Origin: Trichomonas tenax
Lineage: Eukaryota > Parabasalia > Trichomonadida > Trichomonadidae
Length of the DNA: 32,378 bases
Direction: 5' to 3'
NCBI GenBank assembly: GCA_023091735.1
Contig: JALKBU010000575.1
Location: 1 to 32,378 of the forward strand
The notes beneath the pieces are model-generated. The model did not search any database and was not told the DNA's origin. It worked only from the letters and a program-made list of their open reading frames with translations. This document shows positions 8,249 to 17,106 of the stretch, in pieces. Numbering within the stretch: the stretch's first letter is position 1; the number at the start of each line of letters is the position of its first letter. The translations under genes were made by a program, and so were the position numbers.

Positions 8249-9502
8249 TTATGGCCTATTTACAGGCTGAGGAGGTGGATAAGGACCGATGTACTTTTGA
8301 TAGATAGCTCTCAAATCCAGTTTTTTGCTTGATTTTTCTATCATAAATTCCTTGCATGTTATCAATCTCTGTGGTAAATAAATTTTGGCATTGTAATCAG
8401 CACCAACACTCAGGAGCCAGTCAATGATTTTAGGTCTAATTTTAATGGCTGTGAGGTAATCGCCAAGAATTGTATTCTTATCTTTTGAATGTTGATTGAT
8501 TTTCAGGCCATGGTCATAAAACTCCTTGAGGATATCAAGAACTTCATTTTCTTCACCAATATCAAGGAGGTAATATGGACCCATGCGGCCATTTTCATCA
8601 ACCCTGTTCACATCAATGCCTTTAGCACATAATATTTTGGCAATTTCGAAGGATTTAGATTGACAAATCCAATGGACGGCTGCTGGGGCCTTACGCTCAG
8701 GAGGAAGATCGACATTATCCATGTAATCGGCTAAATTGCGAACGACATCCTCCAAAGAGTTAAAACAAGCAAGACTCATTGCTGTCTTATTATCTTGGCT
8801 GATGAACTTAGGATCGCAATTGGATTCGAGAAGAAGTGGGACAGCTGATGATTGTCGAATAATGATGGCGTTCATTAATGGTGTCATTTCGGTTGTTGTC
8901 TTTGATGGTTTTATAAATTTAAGACAGACTTGAAGAATATCTGATCTCCTTAACTTAATGATCTGATCAATGACAGCTTGGATCTTTGGTTTGCACTTAA
9001 TTGTGTAATTTTCGTAATTATATCCATAATGGAAAATAAGTTCAAAAATCTCGGCAACGCCACCTTCGGCAGCCATGTAAAGAACGCTGTCTCTGGACTT
9101 TGTGTCTGTCCATTGTCTTGTATAATCATCTTGGAACAATAATTCTTCTAATTTTTGGCGGCCATATGTCTGGTCATAGTACTGCAATATGTAAGCGACA
9201 ACATCAACAGCGCCGAAGCCGACAGCGTAATGAAATGGAAGCTTGAGATCGCTTGATTTGATATCGATTTGATAATTGCATTGTAATTGGAGATATAAGA
9301 AGCATTCGAGCGCATTTGCTGCTGCTGCGATGTGTAATAATGACAAACCGGTTGTTTTAAGGACAACCGAAGGGTTCTTTTTCTCAGAGATAAGGTCGTA
9401 TTTATTTTCCAGGTAATCCCTTGGGCGGTCAGGCTTCATTGTTTTCATAAGCTGGACGACATCATTCGTCATAATACATTCAACTAAAATATTACTTTGC
9501 AT
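8249..9502 (-). CDS. Ankyrin-repeat protein
   Basis: A 417-residue protein from the ATG at 9502. Degenerate ankyrin repeats run through most of it: GLSLLHIAAAANALECFLYL, LKLPFHYAVGFGAVDVVAYI, DSVLYMAAEGGVAEIFELI, MTPLMNAIIIRQSSAVPLLL, KTAMSLACFNSLEDVVRNL, AAVHWICQSKSFEIAKILC and a last one with NRVDENGRMGPYYLL. The usual TPLH core is often altered. Ankyrin proteins are protein-binding scaffolds and form very large families in trichomonads. There is no catalytic domain, signal peptide or membrane segment, so the partner is unknown. The C-terminus is proline-rich (PYPPPQPV). A reversed GTCACTTTTTAGG motif (9514-9526) lies 12 nt before the ATG. Confidence 0.85.
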   Translation of the reverse strand: MQSNILVECIMTNDVVQLMKTMKPDRPRDYLENKYDLISEKKNPSVVLKTTGLSLLHIAAAANALECFLYLQLQCNYQIDIKSSDLKLPFHYAVGFGAVDVVAYILQYYDQTYGRQKLEELLFQDDYTRQWTDTKSRDSVLYMAAEGGVAEIFELIFHYGYNYENYTIKCKPKIQAVIDQIIKLRRSDILQVCLKFIKPSKTTTEMTPLMNAIIIRQSSAVPLLLESNCDPKFISQDNKTAMSLACFNSLEDVVRNLADYMDNVDLPPERKAPAAVHWICQSKSFEIAKILCAKGIDVNRVDENGRMGPYYLLDIGEENEVLDILKEFYDHGLKINQHSKDKNTILGDYLTAIKIRPKIIDWLLSVGADYNAKIYLPQRLITCKEFMIEKSSKKLDLRAIYQKYIGPYPPPQPVNRP

Positions 9503-9505
9503 CAA

Positions 9506-10203
9506 GCTAATTTGTCACTTTTTAGGTTCATAGTTGAATTTGGTCAAAAAGTCTTCCTTAAACTTCAAAGCATGGGATGGTTTCTAAGACAAAATTTATA
9601 GTGTTTCAACTGAGCAATTAGGCCTATTGTTATACGCTTTTAAATTCTTTTGAAACACTTAGTGGGTGATACATGAACTTTATTTTGGTAATTTTTTCCA
9701 CGTGATGTTCTTTTTACGCTGAATTCATCCTTTTTCGAAATTTATATGTTCACATGCATTAATTCTCACACATTCTATGTCGTAAGGACATCATATGTAA
9801 GTCAAAGAATATAATATAAGGCTTTCGAATCATGTCGAAATTCAAATGAGAATATATACAATTTGAATTGATATAAATGAGAGCATAATGAAAAACAAGC
9901 TTGCTAATGGCCATGCATTGCCATCTATTGCTGTGAAAATTGATGTTTGTTATTCATTTCGATATGGTATTAATCAGTCTGTTTTATTTTACTTGATGAC
10001 CCCAAATAATTTCTGAACATCGCAATTCCTTGACAAAACAAATTTAGAGAGTCCATTATCCTATTTGCTTTATCACCTATTAAAACATCATATATTTTCA
10101 TATTCATTGTTTCATTTGATTCGTTAAAAAACTGAGTTAGGAATGAAACAATAACACGAGTGGTTAGCGTAATTTTTTATAAAACAAAATAACAAATAAA
10201 AAA
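9506..10203. other. Intergenic DNA with one inverted repeat
   Basis: There is no supported gene in about 700 bp. The one structure I see is a pair of perfect 10-bp arms, AGTGTTTCAA (9600-9609) and TTGAAACACT (9650-9659), with a 40-nt spacer. Confidence 0.5.
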
Positions 10204-11223
10204 CTATTGACAATTCACGTGAATAATAGAGCCATCATCTCTAAGTACAAACTCTGTATCAACAGGTTTAAAGCATATCGCACAAATTGGAACACTATAT
10301 AAAACCTTTTTGGATGTACGCCTTTCTTCATATGTGTTGATGCTTGCTTGAAGATTTGAATATAAAAGTGCAAGTTCTAATTTGGACTTATTAAAGACTT
10401 GAATCCTTTTAGTTGTTGCAGTTTCAAAGAATGGTGTATATTCCTGTAACATTGTACCGGCAGGAATCAGTTTAAGGCCGATTTCTGGATCAATGTATAT
10501 TGCTTTCTTGTTCATGATTGATTTGAACAGTTCATACTTTGCTGGGAAATTTGCTGCCATCTTCACAATCAATTCGTTGTAGATTGTTGGGTGCTCGTTA
10601 ACAGAACCATCACAGAAGTCTGTTATAACAACTTCTGGACAGTCTTCAACTAAAATTTCGATGCATGTTTCGTAATTTCCCGCGCGAGCAAAAGCAATCA
10701 ATCTCTCTTCAATCAGCATTGGATTGATACGGTGTGTGAATGAAGAAGGATGATAATACGTGCTTCTCTTCAAAATATTCAGTAAACAGACTCTGTATGT
10801 CTTCATTGGTTCTTGCTCATCTTTTATCATGATGTATGTTGATCTGACCGCTTCTTTCTCAAAGCATGACTGAATAATCGAAAGATATGATGAAATCAAT
10901 TGATGATGAACTTCAGTATCGGTAATTTTTTGTACCCAGATGCAAAATTCGAGGTATTCCGTCTTCATTTGTGCTCTCTGAGCACCAGGAATATTGTCGA
11001 CAGTGTCAAAGAAATGAACTACGTCAAATACACTGCCTGATTTAACTGTAGGCGAGAAGAATAGCTTAACTACATCTTTTGGTGATTTTTCGAAAACGAA
11101 TTTAAAGGCATGTTCAGCATTTGACAAGAAATCATTCGAATTTTTCACGTATTTGATAACGTCATCAACTCTCCCTAAATTCATGAGATTGTCAAGCGCA
11201 CTAAAGTCTTGATACTTCTGCAT
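10204..11223 (-). CDS. Short Vps39/TRAP1-family protein (clathrin-like repeats plus C-terminal zinc-binding domain)
   Basis: A 339-residue protein with a true ATG. The middle has the family's clathrin-heavy-chain-like helices, including TEYLEFCIWVQ followed by HHQLISSYLSII, as in Vps39/Vam6 and TGFBRAP1. The end is the Vps39_2 domain: LKLIPAGTMLQEYTPFFE near residue 245, then an incomplete zinc knuckle CAICFKPV...DGSIIHVNC that ends two residues before the stop. Vps39 and Vps3/TRAP1 are Rab-binding subunits of the HOPS and CORVET tethers for late-endosome, vacuole or early-endosome fusion. Those proteins are about 850-1000 residues and begin with a CNH propeller, which is absent here; the upstream 3 kb does not encode one that I can see. 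It may be a truncated paralogue or a reduced subunit. I cannot separate Vps39 from Vps3/TRAP1. Confidence 0.75.
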   Translation of the reverse strand: MQKYQDFSALDNLMNLGRVDDVIKYVKNSNDFLSNAEHAFKFVFEKSPKDVVKLFFSPTVKSGSVFDVVHFFDTVDNIPGAQRAQMKTEYLEFCIWVQKITDTEVHHQLISSYLSIIQSCFEKEAVRSTYIMIKDEQEPMKTYRVCLLNILKRSTYYHPSSFTHRINPMLIEERLIAFARAGNYETCIEILVEDCPEVVITDFCDGSVNEHPTIYNELIVKMAANFPAKYELFKSIMNKKAIYIDPEIGLKLIPAGTMLQEYTPFFETATTKRIQVFNKSKLELALLYSNLQASINTYEERRTSKKVLYSVPICAICFKPVDTEFVLRDDGSIIHVNCQ

Positions 11224-11250
11224 TATTTCAACTTTATTTATCTCTGTTCT

Positions 11251-11260
11251 AAAAGTGACA
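11251..11260 (-). promoter_or_regulatory. Initiator-like element of the Vps39-like gene
   Basis: The minus strand reads TGTCACTTTTAGAAC, with the A of TCA (11256) 33 nt before the ATG. GTCACTTTTAG is identical to the copy upstream of the L21e gene (14621-14631). Confidence 0.45.
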
Positions 11261-11552
11261 ATCTCTTGTCACGTTTTTTTCATAAAACAACTTAAAACCT
11301 TTATTTGAGAATAAAATTATAATTTGCATATTATTTGGTATTCAAATAACAACGAATTTTCGATTTTTAGGAATTGTATCAAATCCTTAATAATTTTCAT
11401 ATTTGATGATGAAAATAGCATTTAATTTGATTCTTAATACTAAATATCAAAGAATTATAGCTTTTTAAATGTGTCGAAAAAAAAAATTATATTTTCAAAA
11501 TTTAAACACTACTTAATATGTAAAATTTACATGCAAGAATGGTGCTATAATT

Positions 11553-11607
11553 TAGGCACCACCTGGTTCACCAGCACCTTTGGCGCCACCATTGGTGGAA
11601 CGATAAG
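11553..11607 (-). pseudogene. Glycine-rich C-terminal coding relic
   Basis: On the minus strand a short frame reads STNGGAKGAGEPGGA and then TAA. Gly/Ala/Pro-rich tails of this kind end several Hsp70-type and structural proteins. The frame is closed by a stop about 20 bp further upstream, so at most a tail remains. Codons end mostly in T or C, as in expressed genes here. It may be chance, but the composition is unlike the AT-rich surroundings. Confidence 0.2.
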
Positions 11608-11755
11608 GAAAAGGTTATAATTTTTTTACAAATTTGTATGCTCTTCTTAAATTGACATTTTTCGTGTATTTATATGGATTTTTTCACACACGAAGTACGT
11701 ATTAATGCACTAGCTAATGTTTGATGTATTTGCTGAATCAAGTAATCTTTGTTAT

Positions 11756-11796
11756 ATGAAGCACCACTTTGCACCAGGCTCAAAGTGGTGCTTCAT
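11756..11796. repeat. Perfect 16-bp inverted repeat
   Basis: ATGAAGCACCACTTTG (11756-11771) and CAAAGTGGTGCTTCAT (11781-11796) are exact reverse complements around the 9-nt loop CACCAGGCT. Because it is symmetrical it can fold on either strand. No T-run follows closely, so it is not an obvious terminator. Confidence 0.8.
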
Positions 11797-12932
11797 TGAA
11801 AATTGAGTTAACACCACCAACCAGCGCCATGGGACTTGGAGACGTACTCACATGTTTCTAAATGATACACTGAGCTCGTGTGATGTCATAGAACGACAAT
11901 TTAGTTTTGCACCATTGCAATTCAAGAAATTATTCTGAAATTCTTTCGAAATATATTTTCAATCGATTTTATGGGCTTGCAAATGATTATTTGATGCGTT
12001 TATTAAATAATTGTTCAACGAAAAATTAAGGTTATTTGTTAAAAATAAATTGTTATGGCTGGTACTCCACAGGCTTCAATCTACTGATCATAAAATTCGT
12101 GAGGTAGTAAATAGCGCATTGCAAAGAACCTAATAGCATATGGTGCATTAACTTTTTAGATAAATCTTTCATCAGATTATACACAATATCGATTTCTGAC
12201 AAAGCAAATAGCGTAACCACCTTTTTTCATTTACAGCTGATATTTTTTCGGTGTTCAAGATACGATTTCATGTTTAACAAAACATCACCAACATTTCGAG
12301 TCAAAAAACATAGTTGCAAGCTAAACAATCAATTACAAAGATTTAGATTTTGGCTATATACTTTTTATGCCTATAAAACCAAGCCTCCATTTATCTTTAT
12401 CAATTTTTGATATCAAAATACGGTAAAATTTTAAGATATTCGAGATCACTGAACATATTTATAATATCCATCTACAATGACCGAATAATATCAAAATTGT
12501 ATAACGTTTTAATACAATTTATTTTCTCAATTAGATATCAGAAGCTATGAACTACAAAATAAGTTTCGATTAACAATAAAATAATCATAATAACATTTTT
12601 ATTTCAAAATCTCTGGATAATTCTTTCGAAAACGATATGGAGGAAATATATATGCATCTTCTGCTGCTTTCTTTTGCACAATCCACAACTAATGGCGGAC
12701 AAAAATGTTGATGACTTTTTAATATATTTTTCCGATTATGATAAAGGCATCTCTAGCCAAATTCATTAACATCAGTGCATCTATATTGTGGATTTTTGGC
12801 GTAGAGTGCTTTGGATCATATTCATAACCATCAAGAAGAGGGATAACACGTCTTTGCATTAATATTAACATCACTTTTTACGATCGGCGGTTTGACATGC
12901 GCCAGCTTGATGCATTTTTTTGGGACTTGAGC

Positions 12933-12997
12933 AGTTTCCGCAACATGACACAACTTTACAACTCCTCTCAAAATTGAGAGCCAATGTTGCGGAAGCT
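12933..12997. repeat. Inverted repeat with nested hairpin
   Basis: AGTTTCCGCAACAT (12933-12946) and ATGTTGCGGAAGCT (12984-12997) pair over 14 positions with one G-T wobble. Between them CTCTCAA and TTGAGAG (12965-12980) form a second stem with a 2-nt loop. The outer flanks also echo each other (a T-run with GGGAC on the left, TCCAAAAAA on the right), which recalls the ends of a small inverted-repeat transposon, although no target duplication is obvious. Confidence 0.6.
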
Positions 12998-14558
12998 CCA
13001 AAAAATTGAATACTTTTCGGCAAGATTTGAGAGGGCCAAAATGTTAACGTCATTGCAAAGTCACTTTTGGTGATTCTTGTTTCTCGTTGAAGCCTGCTCA
13101 CCATACTTGCACCACAGATACTCCATCCTATGGAGATGATAAGAGTCTTAAGTCGAGTCGATTCAAGTTGGCCAGCATGAGATACAAATCAAAGTCCGTC
13201 AAAACAACGAAACCGACAGAATTCAGTTGGCACACGATAGCTTGGCTATAGCAATTGCATATTACGTTGTCAAATCATATCTCGAAAAATTTCAAAATAA
13301 TGCAAACCTTCAATTTCATATTTTTATCAACTAACACGGATTTTTAGCGACAGCCAAAGCAGAAGCAGCGTAGATCCTACCAAATCTCCGTATTACAGCA
13401 ATCATGGGCTTGTTTTTAAATATTGCCAATTTTTAATAACACGCTTCCATGATACACACTATCGGATTTTTGTTGTCCTATATGTGCTAAGCATGTTGGC
13501 TTCTATTTAGCTGTTCTATTTCAATTATATAAAATTCGCAAAAAATTTTGTCAATTTATTGACTATTCTCGGTATAGTTACATTTCTAACGTGCGTTATA
13601 ATATTGTTTCATTACATACATAAGACTATTTATACTTTTCAATGTTCAAAAAAACTCAAACATCCTATAGCTAACATTCATATCTAGAATTGAAATTATC
13701 TACGTTGGGAGAATATGTCCAATTGAAGAAACCGATGTATGTTTAAAATATATATATTCTTATTTTAGATTTTTATCATATCTTTGAATAAACATGTTTT
13801 ATAGCTCATATATACTGTTTTTTCTATATATTCTATATATAAAATGCATATTGTCAGTTGATCTACATCATCTAGATGCAGATATTGCCAAAAATATATT
13901 TTTTGCGTGAATATTTTGGGCTGCAATTCATTATACAATAAGATAGTATTCATTAGAAGAAACAAAAATTGTAAATCCAATGATATTAAAGACGAGCTCG
14001 ATTAATTTAATAATGCAAAATATCGAAAAGTATATTTATGTGCACTTACTATACACAAATCATACAGCGTAACGCAGTTAATGTATTTGTGAGTTAGTTG
14101 TTTCTTAAAATCGAATTGTTATATTTCGCATATATTATAAACGTGCATCATTGTGACGATTTGAGTATTCTGAATAGTGACTTTGCATAGGGATGCTGAT
14201 GTGTATCATTGTAGCGTATCAAATCTTCTCAATACGCACTGTAGAAAAAGATAAATTTTTCGAGATTTCGGTCTTACCGACAATGACGTGCTGGGATGGT
14301 GGCATTGATACATATAGAATATGGAGCATACGTCAACAATAGATAACACCATGGTTTCAAACTGGAAAAAAGATGCGATTTGTATATCGGTAAACAGAAT
14401 GAAAATTATGATTTTCTTTGATTTCATCAAAGATACAAAAGGACTTAAAGAAGAATATGATGTTAAATCAACCAAAATTTTATCCGACCAAACAAAAAGT
14501 GAGATTGGATAGTTTACAGTTGAGTCAGGTTGGGGAAAGGTGGCAGGTCTCCATTTTT

Positions 14559-14630
14559 GTCACTTTTTGTGTCACTTTTGCATATATACTCTAAAACCCC
14601 TTTTTGTTTGGAACAATTTTGTCACTTTTA
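14559..14630 (+). promoter_or_regulatory. Three GTCACTTTT elements in the L21e promoter
   Basis: GTCACTTTTT (14559-14568), GTCACTTTTG (14571-14580) and GTCACTTTTA (14621-14630) precede the ribosomal protein start codon at 14663. The last one fits the trichomonad initiator TCA+1Y(T/A), giving a 39-nt leader. The two upstream copies may be alternative start sites or factor-binding sites. A CCTTTTCACGA sequence directly before the ATG is another candidate start. Confidence 0.5.
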
Positions 14631-14662
14631 GGCCGAAACGGTTTTGGTCGTCCTTTTCACGA

Positions 14663-15142
14663 ATGGGTCACTCTGAAGGTCTTCGCCATGCTACACGCTA
14701 TCTTTTCGCTCGTAAGTTCCGCAAGCACGGAGCTCCAGCCCCATCAATTACCCTTCGTACTTTCCGCATTGGTGATATCGTAGAAATCAAGGTTAATGGT
14801 GCCCTCCACTCTGGCATGCCACACCGCATCTACCACGGTGCTACAGGCATTGTCTGGAACGTTTCCCCACACGCCGTTGGTATCCTCGTTAAGCGCCGCG
14901 TAAACAACCATATCGCACCAAAGCGCATCTACGTCCGCACAGAGCACGTTTTCCCATCAAAGAGCAAGAACGACTTCATCGCTCGTTGCCAGGCTAACCT
15001 TAAGGCTCACGTCGAGGCTAAGAAGGCTGGCACAAAGATCGCTCTTCCAAAGCGCCTTCCAGCTCAGCCACGTGAGGCTCATGTTGTCAAGCCAGAACTT
15101 ATCCAGACAATCACTAATGCTCCATTCCGCGAGAACTGGTAA
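14663..15142 (+). CDS. RPL21: 60S ribosomal protein L21 (eL21)
   Basis: A 159-residue protein, the normal length for eL21. The ATG at 14663 gives the N-terminus MGHSEGLRHATRYLFARKFR, matching the family pattern of Ser/Gly followed by R-x-T-R-x-x-F-x-x-x-F-R. The frame is open 41 codons further upstream, but that part is untranslated leader by homology. The KOW-like beta core lies around residues 30-100: FRIGDIVEIKVNGALHSGMPH, then YHGATGIVWNVSPHAVGI and KRRVNNHIAPKRIYVRTEHV. It is a structural component of the large ribosomal subunit. Codon choice is strongly biased to C-ending codons (cgc, aag, atc), unlike most neighbours, as expected for a highly expressed gene. The stop overlaps TAAAA, the kind of 3'-end signal known in trichomonads. 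Confidence 0.97.
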   Translation: MGHSEGLRHATRYLFARKFRKHGAPAPSITLRTFRIGDIVEIKVNGALHSGMPHRIYHGATGIVWNVSPHAVGILVKRRVNNHIAPKRIYVRTEHVFPSKSKNDFIARCQANLKAHVEAKKAGTKIALPKRLPAQPREAHVVKPELIQTITNAPFRENW

Positions 15143-15460
15143 AAATACATTGATTTTTGATAATAATAATTAATACGGCCAACCTCAACTAAGTTGGATT
15201 TTTTAGCAAATAACTCTCATAATATAACTTATAGTTAATTATTTTGATATTTTTATCAAAATTTATATATTTTTAGAACATAATCTATTTTTCACTAACA
15301 TTACTTTCTGTAGAAGAAAATATACTTAATGGTATTATATTTCTGTTCCTGTGATCAATTTAATCATTTAAAAGAAGAAATGTTGAATTAAAGAGTTACA
15401 TGACAGAAATATTGCAGAATTTGATATGTAAAATCAAAATTTTGCCGTTTAAAAATAAAA
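15143..15460. other. AT-rich spacer before the KAR5/GEX1-like gene
   Basis: This is 318 bp between two genes on the same strand, with no gene or RNA visible. A sequence pair GGCCAACCTCAACTAAGTTGG near 15178 contains CCAAC...GTTGG and could form a weak hairpin just downstream of the L21e stop. Confidence 0.35.
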
Positions 15461-16468
15461 ATGATTTTGATCCTTTTTGCAAGGCTTTCTCTTTCAGTTC
15501 ACACAGAAATTGCTGAAATTGAAGCTTCCAAGATTGTTAGCGGAATAAAATCCGGTAAAAATATCAAAGAATTGGTTGATTTAGACTCACTTAAGAAAAA
15601 TTATCCAAATTCACAAGAATTTATTAGCATAATCGAAAACATTGGCTCACCTCAGATCGATTGTTATTCAAGGGTATTGCAAGAACTCCAATATAGCTGC
15701 GATACAATGAACGAAGATCAAAAAAAGACCCTTGCGCTTAGATTCACACAATGCTATTATAACATCTCAAACAGAGCTGATGCATATCCATATGATGTGC
15801 CAGAATCAGAACAAACGTCGAGAATGTCGAGAAACACATATAATGTCTTCTCTACACTTAAAATACACATTACAAACCTTTGCTACTTTGCTCGAGATAC
15901 ACTATTGAATTCAATTACATCAGAACAACTTCTTTATCTCTTCGATTGCGTGATTTCATCAACTCAATCAATACAAACTTATACAAAAGACTTCGATGAA
16001 ACATCCGCACAATTACAAATTACTGTTGCAGACATTAATCAAAAGCTCGTTAAAGGAAAAGAATCTTTGGATAAGATTTTGATTTATATTTCACAATTTC
16101 AAAATAATCTTGGCGAAATCACCCAATTCCTTGAGAAAACAAACAGCACACTAAGGTCGTTATCGTTGTACATCATTGTACTTCTTTGCACATTCACGAT
16201 TGCTTATTATCTTCCTGAAACATTGTTTATTGTGCTCATTTTAACAGGAATCTTATATTTCGGTGACAAGAAGCTCGCAGTCAAGTATGACTGGTGGAAC
16301 GCTGATTGCAAGATTAGAAAAGGATGTCAAGCTGCTTATTTAGCGCTTTGCGCTTTATATCCAACTTATATCGTTGTTACTTCAATCATTAACATCATTA
16401 ACTCATTCAGAAAGCCAAAGCACAGAAAGATATACAGCAAAACTTCATCAAAGAAGCCATTCTTCTAA
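15461..16468 (+). CDS. KAR5/GEX1/Brambleberry-type nuclear membrane fusion protein
   Basis: A 335-residue protein from a true ATG. The N-terminus MILILFARLSLSV looks like a signal peptide. The cysteine-rich block typical of Kar5, GEX1 and Brambleberry is present: C68 and C80 in CYSRVLQELQYSC, then the acidic DTMNEDQKKTLALRFTQC (C98), a YP step, and NTYNVFSTLKIHITNLC (C141). The two cysteines that usually follow YP are missing. A coiled-coil region (about 175-228) leads into C-terminal hydrophobic segments at about 234-251, 253-268 and 290-315, with a basic tail. Family members sit in the nuclear envelope or ER and act in karyogamy after gamete fusion. A role in nuclear fusion here is inferred from family membership. 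I judge the call from the pattern, not from an alignment. Confidence 0.7.
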   Translation: MILILFARLSLSVHTEIAEIEASKIVSGIKSGKNIKELVDLDSLKKNYPNSQEFISIIENIGSPQIDCYSRVLQELQYSCDTMNEDQKKTLALRFTQCYYNISNRADAYPYDVPESEQTSRMSRNTYNVFSTLKIHITNLCYFARDTLLNSITSEQLLYLFDCVISSTQSIQTYTKDFDETSAQLQITVADINQKLVKGKESLDKILIYISQFQNNLGEITQFLEKTNSTLRSLSLYIIVLLCTFTIAYYLPETLFIVLILTGILYFGDKKLAVKYDWWNADCKIRKGCQAAYLALCALYPTYIVVTSIINIINSFRKPKHRKIYSKTSSKKPFF

Positions 16469-16722
16469 TTATCTTTCATTTTAATAAAACTATGTTTGAA
16501 TATTATATCAATATCAAATTGAGTTTTTTAATTATAGTCTGAGCTTTATGATTCAAACTCTAATTACGAAAATGTTATTATTTTGAGATTTTCATTATGA
16601 TATTTCAAATATAATAATATGAACAAATTAAGTTTTTGTATATTAACTATATTTTGTTGTGGTGTGAATTACAACAATTGCAGCATACAAATTTATTGAT
16701 ATAACAACAGAAATATTTGAAA

Positions 16723-17106
16723 TTAGAAATTAATTAATTTCGAATTATTGAGTAAACTTCTTAACTCGTTGTACGTTTTCTTTGCCATTTGGTTTTCGTA
16801 TAAAATTACGTTGTTTAAATAGTCTAAAATCAACGCTAGCTTCTGTTTTTGAGCTGGATCAATTGTTTTATTTGTTTCTAGGACTCTTAATACATATTCT
16901 CTTTGAAGCCTATGATTTTTATGACGTAATCTCTGAACATAAGCATTTAATGCTTCATTTTCGAATGTAACTTGAAAATATTTCAGGTTTTTACCCTCAA
17001 ACTGATGATAAACAGAATTCTGAGACATCTCCATTTCCGTCTCAAAAGTTGCAAGCATTTGTGTGGCAAGAGCTCCATCAGTTTTATTAGGAATATTTGT
17101 CAACAT
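16723..17106 (-). CDS. Small predicted coiled-coil protein, function unknown
   Basis: A 127-residue protein from a true ATG. It is almost entirely helical, charged and rich in Gln, Asn and Leu. Heptad-like spacing is visible in NEALNAYVQRLRHKNHRLQREYVLRVLE (about 51-78) and in the C-terminal LALILDYLNNVILYENQMAKKTYNELRSLL. There is no signal peptide or membrane segment. The sequence GCCATTTTTATAA puts a CCA+1TTTTT initiator variant 10 nt before the ATG, which supports a real gene. I do not recognise the family; small coiled-coil adaptors of the cytoskeleton or of complexes look like this. Confidence 0.65.
   Translation of the reverse strand: MLTNIPNKTDGALATQMLATFETEMEMSQNSVYHQFEGKNLKYFQVTFENEALNAYVQRLRHKNHRLQREYVLRVLETNKTIDPAQKQKLALILDYLNNVILYENQMAKKTYNELRSLLNNSKLINF

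Larger units (their letters stand above)
11224..14558. other. 3.3 kb region with no convincing gene
   Basis: This is by far the longest non-coding stretch in the window. The reading frames present (for example 12871-13104 minus, 13765-13980 minus, 14321-14512 plus) are under 90 codons and have no recognisable domain. The region contains a glycine-rich coding-like relic (11553-11607), a perfect 16-bp hairpin (11756-11796) and an inverted repeat (12933-12997). GC content is patchy, higher around 11550-11840 and 12870-13250, which fits a mixture of older inserted or decayed pieces in AT-rich spacer. Confidence 0.5.

Noticed and set aside
12871..13104. 77-codon minus-strand frame
   Set aside because: No recognisable domain, and an inverted repeat runs through it, so it is probably chance.
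13765..13980. 71-codon minus-strand frame rich in Ile, Leu and Tyr
   Set aside because: Typical of translated AT-rich spacer; no start context or family.
14321..14512. 63-codon plus-strand frame with ATG
   Set aside because: No family resemblance and overlapping a similar-sized frame on the other strand; not enough to call a gene.
16465..16722. Possible intron or tRNA signals in spacers
   Set aside because: I looked for the trichomonad intron end ACTAACACACAG on both strands and for tRNA GGTTCRANNC boxes throughout and found no credible instance; TACTAAC strings at about 394-400, 504-511 and 8115 are not in a splice context.
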